Assembly: GCA_046594215.1 (NCBI GenBank)
Contig: JBKJPX010000094.1
Coordinates: 1 to 64,000 of the forward strand
Length of the DNA: 64,000 nt
Direction: 5' to 3'
Origin: Panacagrimonas sp046594215
Lineage (GTDB): Bacteria; Pseudomonadota; Gammaproteobacteria; Nevskiales; Nevskiaceae
A model generated the notes under the pieces. It was given only the letters and a program-made list of their open reading frames with translations, did no database searches and had not been told where the DNA came from. This document shows positions 33,601 through 41,711 of this stretch, one piece after another (within the stretch, counting starts at the first letter, position 1; every line of letters begins with the position of its first letter). A program made the position numbers and the translations under genes.

Positions 33601-35120
33601 GGTGGCGTATCAGCGGCGCGCGACGACATCTGCACCGTCAGCCGTTGGCCGGCGCTGGTGAAGCCGAGGTCCAGGAAACGCTGCTCCATGTTCCAGCTGT
33701 GCGTGGTCGAGCCGTTCTTGATCAGCACGACGCGAGAGATGCTCGGCGCGTCAGCGAAGTCGAGGGTGAAGCTGCGTCCCACCACCAGCGCGGTCGGCGC
33801 CGTCGCGATACGCGGCCGTGCGGCGATCGAGCCACCGCTGCCAAACAGGTATGGCGGGTAGTAGATCTCGGCATTCAGATTGTTCTGCGGCCCCGGCGCG
33901 CCGCCGCCCGCGACCAGCACGCTCGCGTCCGGCAGCAGCAGCGCATTGGAGTGATACAGGCGCGCCTGCACACCGGCCGATCCCAGGGTCCAGGTGCCGG
34001 TGGTGGGATTCCACATCTCGGCGCGGTTGTTCACGTTGACGAGTTCGTTGAACTCGCCGCTGCCGCCAGTGGCGAGCACGTTGCCGTTGGGCAGCAGCGT
34101 GGCGTTCACGAGAATGCGCTGGGTCGACATGGACTGCGTCTGCGTCACCACCGGCGCACTGCCGTTGATGTCGATGACGATGGCCTCGTTGGATCCACCG
34201 CCGAACTGAAGGATCTTGCCCGGGCGGAACATCGCGGCGCTGGACGCGTTGCCGGTATACGAGAACTGGAACTGTCCGGCGGTCGTCAGCGATCCGGTGC
34301 CGGTCGGATTCACGTAGTACATCTTGCCGTTGCTGTCGTATCCGAAGATCCGCCCATCCGGCGCCACGAAATTCCGTGGGTACTGGAAATCGTAGGCGCT
34401 GGTGTTGGCGCCGCTCAGGAGACGGAACGTGCCGTCGACGCCCCGGATCTCGGGCCGGTCGGTGCCGCCGGCACCGCCCTGGATGTACACCTCGCCGTTG
34501 AGCAGGGTCGTCGAACTCGAGTACCAGCGCTGCCGCAGCATGTTCTTCGCGCGGGCCAGCGAGTTGTTGGCGTAGTTGAAGAGGTTGCTGTTGTTGTTCC
34601 CCGAGTTGTTGGTGCTGTCGCCATTCCAGATGTCGCCACCGGCGAGGAAGACGCCGGCGCCGGTCTGCGGCAGCACCACCTGCGACCCGCAGAAGATGTC
34701 GGTCGCGGTCTGGTTGGGCAGCGTCAGGTGTGATCCGGGCCCAAAGCCTGCCGACGGGCTCCACACGTCGTAGATGAAATACCCCGTCTGGTTGCCACTG
34801 CCGTCGGATCCATAGCTCAGGACGCGGCCATCGGGCATCAACACAGCGTGTACGGCAATCAGCGGCCAGTCGACCACCGCAGACCACATGCCCTTGGTGT
34901 TCGCGTCGGCGGGGATTGGCGTGTCCCCCAGCGCCTTGGGAGCGACGCTGCCGTGGACCGTGACGCTGCCCGGGTAGACCGCCTTGTCAGGCATCTGCTC
35001 GCGCGACTTTTTTTCCTGCGCCGGACCATCGGACGATGCCGCCCCGCATCCGGCAAGGGCAAACGAACAGGCCACGAGGCACGCGCCGATCGAGATAGCC
35101 GGAATCGACCTGTATTTCAT
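30648..35120 (-). CDS. Giant lipoprotein: copper radical oxidase fused to propeller, di-haem cytochrome and PA14 domains
   Basis: A 1490-residue predicted lipoprotein (lipobox LAGC, C25). Modules in order: kelch-type copper radical oxidase (about 75-440) with C144, Y200, Y389-H390 and H474 at the expected copper/radical positions; DUF1929 E-set (about 440-530); He_PIG/Ig-like domain (about 540-620, ATGLPPGLSMS); PKD domain (about 630-710, WSFGDGTAP); YVTN-type propeller (about 725-1065); a di-haem cytochrome c peroxidase/MauG-like region with haem motifs CASCH at 1116-1120 and 1247-1251 and TLRDVWATAPYLHDGS; and a PA14 domain (about 1350-1485). ATG 35120 gives a clean signal peptide. A plausible role is extracellular oxidation with electron transfer to haem or H2O2 removal; this is inference. 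The N-terminal third is paralogous to the lipoprotein at 10283-12196. Confidence 0.87.
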   Translation of the reverse strand: MKYRSIPAISIGACLVACSFALAGCGAASSDGPAQEKKSREQMPDKAVYPGSVTVHGSVAPKALGDTPIPADANTKGMWSAVVDWPLIAVHAVLMPDGRVLSYGSDGSGNQTGYFIYDVWSPSAGFGPGSHLTLPNQTATDIFCGSQVVLPQTGAGVFLAGGDIWNGDSTNNSGNNNSNLFNYANNSLARAKNMLRQRWYSSSTTLLNGEVYIQGGAGGTDRPEIRGVDGTFRLLSGANTSAYDFQYPRNFVAPDGRIFGYDSNGKMYYVNPTGTGSLTTAGQFQFSYTGNASSAAMFRPGKILQFGGGSNEAIVIDINGSAPVVTQTQSMSTQRILVNATLLPNGNVLATGGSGEFNELVNVNNRAEMWNPTTGTWTLGSAGVQARLYHSNALLLPDASVLVAGGGAPGPQNNLNAEIYYPPYLFGSGGSIAARPRIATAPTALVVGRSFTLDFADAPSISRVVLIKNGSTTHSWNMEQRFLDLGFTSAGQRLTVQMSSRAADTPPGYYMLFVLNAQGVPSIAKIVWINVAGAPDPQTAPVITHPANQSGTVGVAQSLTVTASDANGDALSFSATGLPPGLSMSPAGQISGTPTARGTYNPVVSVSDGVASDSASFTWAIVQGAELVLNPQPTPAPAQTGTDVTFTASAAGTSLQYKWSFGDGTAPTAYSTSPTATHRFTLAGLFFVTLTVTDASGAEKYQTFLQVVHRPLTARAATESSGVVYERPAGEGQARVWMVNPDNDSVSVFDATNGTRISEIVVGTSPRAIAIDAAGQIWVTNKRSANIKIIDPATLAVSRTISVTRVSQPHGIAMSPAGDFAYVVLEATGQLVKYRTSDFKKLLTVAVGPNPRHVSVTADGATIYVSRFITPPQPGESTASVQTTSNGAPTGGEIVKLRATDLAQLGKVVLAFSAKADAENRGRGVPNYLGPLAISPDGSQAWVPSKQDNIQRGALRDGNGLNFQNTVRAISSRVVMPGDVEDLASRIDHDNSSVATAAAFDPLGVLMFVALETSREIAVVNAHAATELFRFEVGRAPQGVTVSPDGRILYVANFMDRSLGVYDLSPFWNDGQLKAQLVTTTAAVGVEKLAAPVLAGKQLFYDARDTRLALDRYMSCASCHNDGAQDGRVWDLTGFGEGLRNTIALNGRGGKQGFLHWSGNFDEVQDFEGQIRNLAGGTGLMDDTAFYAGSRAQPLGTPKAGISPDLDSLQAYVASLTSFDYSPYRLTSTTISDQATAGKAVFAAKGCASCHAGTAYTGSGAATLVNIGTLQPASGSRLGGPLVGIDIPTLRDVWATAPYLHDGSRMTLEAAVSAHNGLSFTGTELPDLVAFLKSIGREEAAPAVPAGPGLGLRGDYFNNKTLTAPIVLTRNEAVDFSWADSPGTGVSANSFSVRWTGTLIAPATGSYVFQTVSNDGVRLRVNNASVIDNWTAHSSNVTDTSGAVNLVAGQSYAVVVEYYDVSGTGQIRLRWQTPGTTSFVKIPQDRLAPP

Positions 35121-35386
35121 GTAGGGCTCCCACTGCACGGTGACGACGAATGACGACAACCGCTCCCAACACCCTGAAGCGGGCTGTGACGGCCGCCCGG
35201 GCACCACCCCGACCGCCGCCATGCTTCCCCTGGTCCTGTCCGGGTGAGCCCTACTCACTCCCGCCGCAGGCCAGACTAGCGCCGTCTGAGCCTGCCGCAC
35301 GACCAGTTACAACCCAACGCGTGACCTAGTTCTCACAGCATCCAGAACGGCCGCTGAATCGCTTGGACCCTACTCCCGCGCCGGCG

Positions 35387-36664
35387 ATGGCGGCCAGCCC
35401 TGTCACCATGCACCCGCCTTCCGAATCCGCAGCGGACCTGACGATGGGATCGCCTTACAAGCTGAGCCTTTTGGGCAGCCTCTACCTTGCGCAAGGCCTG
35501 CCCTATGGCTTCTTCACGCAAGCCCTGCCCGTACTGCTGCGCGAGCGCGGCCTATCGCTGGCCGCAATCGGCGCCAGCGGCCTGCTGTTCCTGCCCTGGG
35601 CGCTGAAATTCCTGTGGGCGCCGCTGGTCGATCACACCGGCTCGCGCAAGGCCTGGATCCTTTCATTGCAGCTGCTCACCTTCGCCGGCGCGCTGGGCCT
35701 GGCTTTCGTGGATCTTGAATCGAGCCTGCTGCCGATCTTCGCGGCGCTGGTGCTGTTCAACTTCCTCGCCGCAACGCAGGACGTGGCCACCGACGGTCTC
35801 GCGGTGCGACTGCTCTCGCCTGCCGAACGCGGTCTGGGCAACGGCGTCCAGGTCGGGGCGTACCGCATCGGCATGATCCTGGGCGGCGGCGCGCTGTTGT
35901 GGATCTTCGCCAAGGCCGGGTGGTCGGCGATGTTCGTGGGCATGGCGGCGATCCTGTTCCTCACATGCCTGCCCGCGATATTCCTACCCTCGAACCTGCA
36001 CGCGCAGGCCACGCGACCGGGCGGCGGGGCCTTGCTCGTGGGTTGGGGCCATCGCCTGCGCCAACCCGGCCTGCCCACCTTCATCCTGGTGATCTGCGCG
36101 TACAAGTTCGGCGACTCGATGGCCTCCAGCCTCGTCGGCCCCTTCATGCACGACGCCGGCCTGCGCAAGGAGGAGATCGCGATCGTGAAGGGCACCATCG
36201 GCTCGGTGATGGGCCTGGCCGGCGCCGCGATCGGCGGCTGGCTGACGTGGAGACTGGGCCGTCGGATGGCGCTGATCGGCTGCGGCGTGCTGCAGACCCT
36301 GAGCCTGCTGCTCTATGTCGGCTGTGCGCTCGACCCGTCGAATCGGATCCTGATCTACGCGGCGACCACTGCTGAACACCTGCTCGGGGGCATGGCGACC
36401 GTCGCGTTGTTCACGCTGATGATGGACGCCTCCGATCCCGAGCACGCCGGCACCGACTACACGCTGCTGGCCTGTGCGGTGGTGCTCGGCGGAGGGCTTG
36501 CCGGAATCGTTGCCGGTTATGTCGGCGACACCATCGGCTATGCCGGAACGTTCGGACTGTCCGTGCTGATTTCGGGCCTGGGCTGCCTGGCACTGGTGAC
36601 CCTCCTCGATCGAGCCAGCGGTCCGCGCCGACTGGAGGCCGTGTGGCCGCGGCGGGCCGCGTGA
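35387..36664 (+). CDS. MFS transporter, AmpG/PAT-like
   Basis: A polytopic protein of about 425 residues with roughly 12 hydrophobic helices. GSLYLAQGLPYGFFTQALPVLLRERG and LPWALKFLWAPLVDHTGSRKAW match the N-terminal half of AmpG-type permeases, and NFLAATQDVATDGLAVRLL is another family signature. AmpG imports anhydromuropeptides, but related proteins carry acetyl-CoA or siderophores, so the substrate is open. In-frame ATGs at 35387, 35408 and 35444 all precede the first helix; none has a clear ribosome binding site. It is divergent from the giant lipoprotein gene. Confidence 0.82.
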   Translation: MAASPVTMHPPSESAADLTMGSPYKLSLLGSLYLAQGLPYGFFTQALPVLLRERGLSLAAIGASGLLFLPWALKFLWAPLVDHTGSRKAWILSLQLLTFAGALGLAFVDLESSLLPIFAALVLFNFLAATQDVATDGLAVRLLSPAERGLGNGVQVGAYRIGMILGGGALLWIFAKAGWSAMFVGMAAILFLTCLPAIFLPSNLHAQATRPGGGALLVGWGHRLRQPGLPTFILVICAYKFGDSMASSLVGPFMHDAGLRKEEIAIVKGTIGSVMGLAGAAIGGWLTWRLGRRMALIGCGVLQTLSLLLYVGCALDPSNRILIYAATTAEHLLGGMATVALFTLMMDASDPEHAGTDYTLLACAVVLGGGLAGIVAGYVGDTIGYAGTFGLSVLISGLGCLALVTLLDRASGPRRLEAVWPRRAA

Positions 36665-36734
36665 GGGTCAATCAGGCGCACCGATCGCGGTGCTAGCGTG
36701 CAGCCATCGGTTTTTTCCCTTCAAGGATCTCCGC

Positions 36735-37229
36735 ATGGTCGCCTCCCGAGGCAGCAGCAAGAAGAAAAATCTCGCGCTCGAAAGCTGGAACCGCATGTCG
36801 CGGCTTCCGCTGGGCAAGTCCGCGTGGTCGAAGATGGTGGCGGCGCGCGCACCCTACTTCCGCAGCATCTCTCCGCAGATGCTCGAACTGCGACCCGGCT
36901 ACGCCCGCGCCGCGCTCAAGAAGCGCTGGGGCCTCACGAACCACCTGGGCACCGTGCACGCGATCGCGATGTGCAACCTCGCCGAGTTCGCGGGCGGCCT
37001 CGTGGCCGAAGTCAGCGTGCCCGCCACGCATCGCTGGATCCCGAAGGGCATGACGGTGGAATACCTCATGAAGGCCGGCACCCATCTCGAGGGCATCTGC
37101 GACTGCGGGCCGCTGCCGACGTTTGGCGCCGAAGGTTTCGACTGGCCGGTCACGGTGAACGTGAAGGACCAGCAGGACCAGGTCGTGTTCCGCGCAGTGA
37201 TCAAAATGTGGATCAGCCCGAAGAAGTGA
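36735..37229 (+). CDS. DUF4442 family protein (hotdog-fold, thioesterase-like)
   Basis: A 164-residue protein. RAALKKRWGLTNHLGTVHAIAMCNLAEFAGGLVAE is the DUF4442/PaaI-like core, where the LGTVHAIA segment replaces the usual active-site helix of hotdog thioesterases; the C-terminal VTVNVKDQQDQVVFRAVIKMWIS strands complete the fold. AAGGA precedes ATG 36735. The function is unknown beyond the fold. Charged residues at the N-terminus (SSKKKN) suggest a cytoplasmic protein. Confidence 0.8.
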   Translation: MVASRGSSKKKNLALESWNRMSRLPLGKSAWSKMVAARAPYFRSISPQMLELRPGYARAALKKRWGLTNHLGTVHAIAMCNLAEFAGGLVAEVSVPATHRWIPKGMTVEYLMKAGTHLEGICDCGPLPTFGAEGFDWPVTVNVKDQQDQVVFRAVIKMWISPKK

Positions 37230-37290
37230 GCGCCGGCCCACCACCGGGCTGCTACCTTGCGCGGACGATTGCACCCCGACGGAGAAGCCG

Positions 37291-37638
37291 TTGTTCGAAC
37301 ACCGTTGCCAGCCTCTGCTCCCGCGCAAGCAGTTCCTCGCTCGGCTGGCCCGCAGCGCCGCCATCGCGCTCGCGCTCGTCATGGCCTCGCTCGGCGTCGG
37401 CATGCTCGGCTATCGAATGACCGAGAGCCTGGGCTGGGTCGACGCCTTCCTCAACGCCTCGATGCTGCTGGGCGGCATGGGGCCGGTGAATCCTCCGATG
37501 ACACTGTCGGGGAAACTGTTCGCCGGCCTCTACGCGCTCTACTGCGGCCTCGCCGTGATCCTGATCGCCGGCCTGTTGCTGACACCCGTAGCGCATCGCG
37601 TGCTTCACCGGTTTCACATGGAAGGGCAAAAGCGCTGA
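37291..37638 (+). CDS. Small membrane protein resembling a two-helix K+ channel with altered filter
   Basis: A 115-residue protein with hydrophobic helices at about 22-42 and 74-97. Between them lies a pore-loop-like stretch: WVDAFLNASMLLGGMGPVNPP, then SGKLFAGLYALYCG. The layout (helix, aromatic re-entrant segment, Gly-rich loop, GKLF, second helix) parallels bacterial two-helix potassium channels, but the selectivity filter TVGYGD is replaced by GGMGPV. It starts with TTG 37291; no strong ribosome binding site is seen. Transport has not been shown, and it may be a membrane protein of another kind. Confidence 0.6.
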   Translation: MFEHRCQPLLPRKQFLARLARSAAIALALVMASLGVGMLGYRMTESLGWVDAFLNASMLLGGMGPVNPPMTLSGKLFAGLYALYCGLAVILIAGLLLTPVAHRVLHRFHMEGQKR

Positions 37639-37662
37639 TGCCCCGATGAATTGCGCCGTGCG

Positions 37663-38364
37663 ATGACGGGCGTGCGCCTCGGCATGCTGTTGCTGGCAGC
37701 CGGCCTCGTGTGTCTGCCCGGCTGCGGCAACGAGCCCCGGATCGTTCGTCCCGCGCCGGTCGCGACGGTCGAAGTGCCCAGAACGCTGCGCGCCTACGTG
37801 GTCAGCCACGGCTGGCATACCGGTCTGGTGGTTCCGGCAAGGGAATTGAATACGCGGTTCCCGGAGCTGGCGACGCGTTTTGGAGCCACGATCGCGTTCT
37901 ACGAGATCGGATGGGGCGACAAGGGGTTCTACGAGGCGCAGGACATCACGACGGGACTCAGCTTGCGCGCACTGTTCTGGTCGCCGGGCACCGTCCTGCA
38001 CGTGTCCGCGGTGCCGGTTTCACCCTTCGAATCGTTTCCCGAAAGCCAGGTCGTCCCGATCTGCGTGTCGCAAGGCGAGAGCGACGCGCTGAACCGATTT
38101 CTTTCCGGCAGCTTTTCGCACGACGCCGCGGGACACCTGGTATCCGGCTCGAAGGGCATCTATGGGGACAGCCAGTTCTACGTTGCGGCCGGGCGATATT
38201 CGGCGGCCAACACCTGCAACAAGTGGACGGCCAAGGGCTTGGTCAGCGCGGGATTCGACATCGATCCCTCGTTCAAGCTGACGGCGGGCAGCGTCATGAA
38301 GTACCTGAAGCGTTCGAACGCGACCCACGGCTGCGAACGGGGTTCCGCCCCGGCGCACGGATGA
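37663..38364 (+). CDS. DUF2459 family lipoprotein
   Basis: A 233-residue protein with a signal peptide and a lipobox-like LPGC near residue 21. The DUF2459 core is clear: VVSHGWHTGLVVPA, YEIGWGDKGFYEAQ, the SQGESDALNRFLSGSF region and AANTCNKWTAKGLVSAG. The conserved His, Asp and Cys suggest a hydrolase-like fold, but the function is unknown. ATG 37663 is preferred to TTG 37651. Confidence 0.85.
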   Translation: MTGVRLGMLLLAAGLVCLPGCGNEPRIVRPAPVATVEVPRTLRAYVVSHGWHTGLVVPARELNTRFPELATRFGATIAFYEIGWGDKGFYEAQDITTGLSLRALFWSPGTVLHVSAVPVSPFESFPESQVVPICVSQGESDALNRFLSGSFSHDAAGHLVSGSKGIYGDSQFYVAAGRYSAANTCNKWTAKGLVSAGFDIDPSFKLTAGSVMKYLKRSNATHGCERGSAPAHG

Positions 38365-38417
38365 GCTCGCGCGCGGCTCGACGACCGGGCCACGTGCAGC
38401 CGGATGGCGCCGCACAG

Positions 38418-38453
38418 TAAAACTCCCCTCCCGCGAGGCACGCGGGAAGGGAG
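38418..38453 (-). terminator. Intrinsic terminator of the Thr/Pro-rich secreted protein gene
   Basis: TCCCGCG (38429-38435) pairs with CGCGGGA (38441-38447), and outer arms CTCCC/GGGAG extend the stem with one mismatch. On the minus strand it is followed by TTTTAC. It lies about 60 nt after the stop of the gene at 38511-38795. Confidence 0.65.
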
Positions 38454-38510
38454 CCATTCAACGCTTCAAGCGAGCCCGCCGATGCCGGCCAGGCACGCTG
38501 AAGAAGCCTG

Positions 38511-38795
38511 CTACTTGGTGGTCTTCTTCTTCGGCAACGTCTCGGGCAGCACCGGCACTGGAGTCGCCGGCGTCGCGGGGAGCACGACGGCGGGGGCCGT
38601 GACGGTCGGCGAGACGGTCGTGGTCGGCGCGACCGTGGGCGCCGTGTTGGGCGCCACGTTCGCCGTCGGCGCGGTGTTCGGTGCAATCGAAGGCGTCACT
38701 GGAGCGGTGACCGTCGCGGCCATTGCGCCAGTGCCGATGAACGAACCGAGCGCGAGCGCGGACGCGAGGAACAACGAGTTGGATCGGGTAAACAT
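38511..38795 (-). CDS. Small secreted Ala/Pro/Thr-rich protein
   Basis: A 94-residue protein: signal peptide (MFTRSNSLFLASALALGSFI, cleavage near AMA-A), then a low-complexity chain of TAPV, NTAPT and TVSPT units and a basic KKKTTK end. No domain is recognised. GGAGAAG precedes ATG 38795 and a terminator follows, so it is an autonomous unit. It may be a periplasmic or cell-wall linker protein; no function is assigned. Confidence 0.65.
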   Translation of the reverse strand: MFTRSNSLFLASALALGSFIGTGAMAATVTAPVTPSIAPNTAPTANVAPNTAPTVAPTTTVSPTVTAPAVVLPATPATPVPVLPETLPKKKTTK

Positions 38796-39134
38796 TGTGT
38801 GCTTCTCCACGTGAAACAGGATTCCCGGATGGATGCAGTCGAATGACTGTTTCCTCGAAGGGCCGCCAGATGCTTTGCGGCCTGCTTCGTTGCGCTGCGG
38901 ATCGTGATGAACCGTAAGGCTCTGACGTCCCTGGGGCAGGTGAATCCGTTGAGCCGCCACCTTAGTCCTGTCAGGGAAATGTATCGGTGCGGTTCCGCAC
39001 CCATGCGGTTCGGCTGAGGTTCAGGTCGGTGACGCCCGCGATCCCTGCGGGCAGACTGGACGATCGTGACGACGAAGACGAAACAAGGGATCGCGCGCAC
39101 GCTACGCTTGCTGCGGTTTCCAGGGACACCGTGC
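38796..39134. other. Intergenic gap with hairpins, no gene seen
   Basis: About 340 nt between divergent genes. A perfect short hairpin (GGTGCGG-TT-CCGCACC, 38986-39001) and a GCCCGC...GCGGGC stem near 39027-39045 are present. No coding sequence with family similarity is visible. The frame of the next gene is open through the last 70 nt from GTG 39066. Confidence 0.4.
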
Positions 39135-39512
39135 ATGGATGTCGAATCGCCTGAGCATCTCGAACGCCTGCGCGAGCTGCCGCAGATCAAGTTCGCGCTG
39201 CTGCGCCTGCGCGCCGGGTCGCCGCCCGAGATTCGCTTCGAGCGTTCGGCACGCAACACCGCCTACGGCCCACCCGTGGAAGCGCTCGCGGCCGACTTCA
39301 TCGCGGCGCGACAGCCGCGCGAGCTGTGCACGCACATCGAGGTCTACGGCCGGCCCTGCTGGTTGATCGCGACCCTGCTCGTGCCACGGACGGACAGTCC
39401 GTACGCGATCGCGATCGCCGCGGCCGACGACGGTGCAGACCTCGAGACGCTCGTCGGTCGTCTGAGACAGGTCTGCCACGATTACTGGTACGGCTCGACC
39501 TTCTTCAAGTGA
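39135..39512 (+). CDS. Conserved-looking hypothetical protein
   Basis: A 125-residue soluble protein with no recognised family. It begins MDVESPEHLERLRELPQIKF and ends DYWYGSTFFK; the middle (FIAARQPRELCTHIEVYGRPCWLIATLLVP) has strand-like hydrophobic alternation. CAGGGA lies 8 nt before ATG 39135; an alternative GTG at 39066 would add 23 residues. The stop is 1 nt before acpH, so the two are probably co-transcribed. Confidence 0.6.
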   Translation: MDVESPEHLERLRELPQIKFALLRLRAGSPPEIRFERSARNTAYGPPVEALAADFIAARQPRELCTHIEVYGRPCWLIATLLVPRTDSPYAIAIAAADDGADLETLVGRLRQVCHDYWYGSTFFK

Positions 39513-39513
39513 G

Positions 39514-40101
39514 ATGAACTTCCTCGCCCACCTCTGGCTCGCCGATCGCACGCAGACCTCGCTCGCGGGCAGCGTGCTGGGCGACGTGGTGCGCGGCTCG
39601 GACCTGTCGGCCTACCCCGAGGACATCGCGCTCGGCATCCGTCTGCATCGCCGCGTCGATGCCGCCACGGATCGGCACCCGATCATGCGGACGGCGCGGG
39701 AAGGCTTCGGCGCGGGCGACCGCCGATATGCCGGCATCGTGCTCGACCTCGCGGCCGATCACGCGCTGGCGAATCACTGGAGCCATTTCCACGAACGTCC
39801 GCTGGCGGAGTTCGCTACGCGTTGCGGCGCTTCCCTGGCGGACGACGGCGACTGGTTCGAGCGCTCAGGCGGCTGGCGGCCCACCGCGTCGGGGTTCGCC
39901 GAGCTGCTGCAGTCCTACGGAACCGACCCTGGCATCGAGCGGGCGATTCGTCGCACCTCGACGCGGCTGCGCGATCCGCAGGGACTGGTGGATGCGGGGC
40001 GAGGCTGGATGGAGGCTTCGCAGGCGCTGGCGCCGCAGATGCGGACCTTGCTGGACGCCCTGCTCGTCGTGATGCGCGAACGGGCAGCCCCGCTCCCGTA
40101 G
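39514..40101 (+). CDS. acpH: Acyl carrier protein phosphodiesterase-like (AcpH, DUF479)
   Basis: A 195-residue HD-like hydrolase predicted to remove the phosphopantetheine arm of acyl carrier protein. Family features: MNFLAHLWLADRT with its conserved His, GSVLGDVVRG, LGIRLHRRVDAATDRHP and LDLAADHALANHW, which give the His/Asp metal-binding set. The length is normal. It follows a hypothetical gene by 1 nt. Confidence 0.85.
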   Translation: MNFLAHLWLADRTQTSLAGSVLGDVVRGSDLSAYPEDIALGIRLHRRVDAATDRHPIMRTAREGFGAGDRRYAGIVLDLAADHALANHWSHFHERPLAEFATRCGASLADDGDWFERSGGWRPTASGFAELLQSYGTDPGIERAIRRTSTRLRDPQGLVDAGRGWMEASQALAPQMRTLLDALLVVMRERAAPLP

Positions 40102-40116
40102 CGGGGCCCACCCGCC

Positions 40117-41067
40117 TCAGCCCGTGGCGCCGCTCGCGCTGTTGTTCGCATACACCGGCGGCGGCAGCCCGAGCATCTCTGCGATGCGGGCATCCTTCTC
40201 CCTCCACAGGTCGCCGATCCAGAACTGGAACTGCTTGCGGAAGTCGTTGCTGGCCTCGTAATCGCCCCGGATCAGCCCGTCCATCATTCCTTCCGGGAGC
40301 TTGAGGGGGCGCAAGTCAACAATCACGCGCCGCACCTTGCCGCAGAGGAAATCCCAGAAGCCCATCGCGCCACCCGGGTAGGCGATGGTGACGTCGATGA
40401 GGTCGTGCAGCTTGTCGCCCATGGCCTCCATCGCGAATGCAAAGCCGCCCGCCTTGGGCCGCAGCAGGTGCTTGTACGGCGCCTTCTGGTTGACCTGCTT
40501 GGTCTTGGTGAATCGCGTGCCCTCCAGAAAATTCAGGATCAGCACGGGCTGGTTGCGGAACTTCTCGCAGGCCTTGCGCGTGGTCTCCAGGTCCTTGCCC
40601 TTGAGTGACGGATTCTTCTTGATCTGGTCGGGCGTGGAGCGCTTCATGAAGGGATAGTCCAGGCCCCACCACGCAAGGCCCAGCACCGGCACCCAGATCA
40701 ACTGCTGCTTGAGGAAGAACTTGAAGAAGGGCGCGCGTCGGCCGAACGCATGCATCAGCACAAAGATGTCGTTCCAGGTCTGGTGGTTCGAGCAGACCAG
40801 GTACTGGCTGTCCGGGCTCAGGTCCACCGAGATGCGCACGTCCCATTCGATGCGATGCAGCCAGCCCGAGAACATCGTGTTGCACGCGGCCCAGTTCTGC
40901 GCACACGCCCCCGCCAGGTGCGACAGCGCGTCGCGCCCGCGGCGCCAGGGCGTGACCAGCTTGATCAGCACGACCACGTATAACGGCGTCGACCAGAACA
41001 CCGTGTTCAGCGCGAGCAGCAGGCCCATGATCACGCCCTGGATCGGCCCCGGCAGTACATGCAGCAT
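40117..41067 (-). CDS. Lysophospholipid acyltransferase, YihG/PlsC-like
   Basis: A 316-residue membrane-bound acyltransferase. The NHX4D motif (NHQTWND, 94-100) and the glycerol-phosphate-binding EGTR (182-185) are present. A hydrophobic N-terminal helix anchors it (about 10-36). The motif spacing and the YPFMKRSTPDQIKKNP segment resemble E. coli YihG, which acylates lysophosphatidic acid. It is transcribed convergently with acpH, 15 nt apart. Confidence 0.88.
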   Translation of the reverse strand: MLHVLPGPIQGVIMGLLLALNTVFWSTPLYVVVLIKLVTPWRRGRDALSHLAGACAQNWAACNTMFSGWLHRIEWDVRISVDLSPDSQYLVCSNHQTWNDIFVLMHAFGRRAPFFKFFLKQQLIWVPVLGLAWWGLDYPFMKRSTPDQIKKNPSLKGKDLETTRKACEKFRNQPVLILNFLEGTRFTKTKQVNQKAPYKHLLRPKAGGFAFAMEAMGDKLHDLIDVTIAYPGGAMGFWDFLCGKVRRVIVDLRPLKLPEGMMDGLIRGDYEASNDFRKQFQFWIGDLWREKDARIAEMLGLPPPVYANNSASGATG

Positions 41068-41159
41068 GTGGTGTGATCTCCCTCGGGATCGTCCGTATCG
41101 TTATGGGGTGCCGCTTGATCTTCCTGCCGGTGCCCTTGCGCGGCGCCGGCGCCCCCGGA

Positions 41160-41711
41160 TCAATGCTTCTTCTTTTTTCTGCCCGCGACCGGCGCCTTGG
41201 TGGACGGCTTCGCGGGTGCTGCGTAGTTCGATTCCTTCTCCGTGGCCGCGGCCTTGGCCGCATCTTCCGGCGCGGCCTCGTGCGCGGACCAGTGCAGGTG
41301 CACGATCTTCCAGTCGCCGCCCTCGAGCCTCAGGATCGCCGTCTCCGCACCATCGAGCACGACCTTGCGATCCGGCACGTCGATCGTCGTCTGCGTGGTC
41401 GAGATCACCCAGGCCATGTTGCCGGACTCGCCCGCCTGGCGCCGCACGACGCGGCGTTCGGTGTCCCGCGCGAATGCGATCGCGTTGCCCAGCTGTTTGC
41501 GCAACCACTCGTCGCGTGAGACCTCGGCAAAACCCTGCTCGTAGATCACGGCGTCCGCCGACAGGATAGCCATCACCTTGTCCGGCTGGTTCGTGCGCAG
41601 CGACTTGTGGAATTCGTCCAGGACCTCGGAGGGTTTGCCGGCCGCTTGCAGCGACGGCGCCAGCAGCATCAGAAGCAGGCCGCACAGCAGCCCGCGAAAC
41701 GCTTGGATCAC
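41160..41711 (-). CDS. Secreted NTF2-like (DUF4440/SnoaL-type) protein
   Basis: A 183-residue protein with a signal peptide (MIQAFRGLLCGLLLMLLAPS, cleavage after LQA). The core reads VLDEFHKSLRTNQPDKVMAILSADAVIYEQG and WVISTTQTTIDVPDRKVVLDGAETAILRLEGGDWKIVHLHWS, the cone-shaped NTF2-like fold. The tail is Lys/Ala-rich (GRKKKKH). Its start overlaps the stop of the PrcB-like lipoprotein gene by four bases, so the two are coupled. Role unknown. Confidence 0.75.
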   Translation of the reverse strand: MIQAFRGLLCGLLLMLLAPSLQAAGKPSEVLDEFHKSLRTNQPDKVMAILSADAVIYEQGFAEVSRDEWLRKQLGNAIAFARDTERRVVRRQAGESGNMAWVISTTQTTIDVPDRKVVLDGAETAILRLEGGDWKIVHLHWSAHEAAPEDAAKAAATEKESNYAAPAKPSTKAPVAGRKKKKH

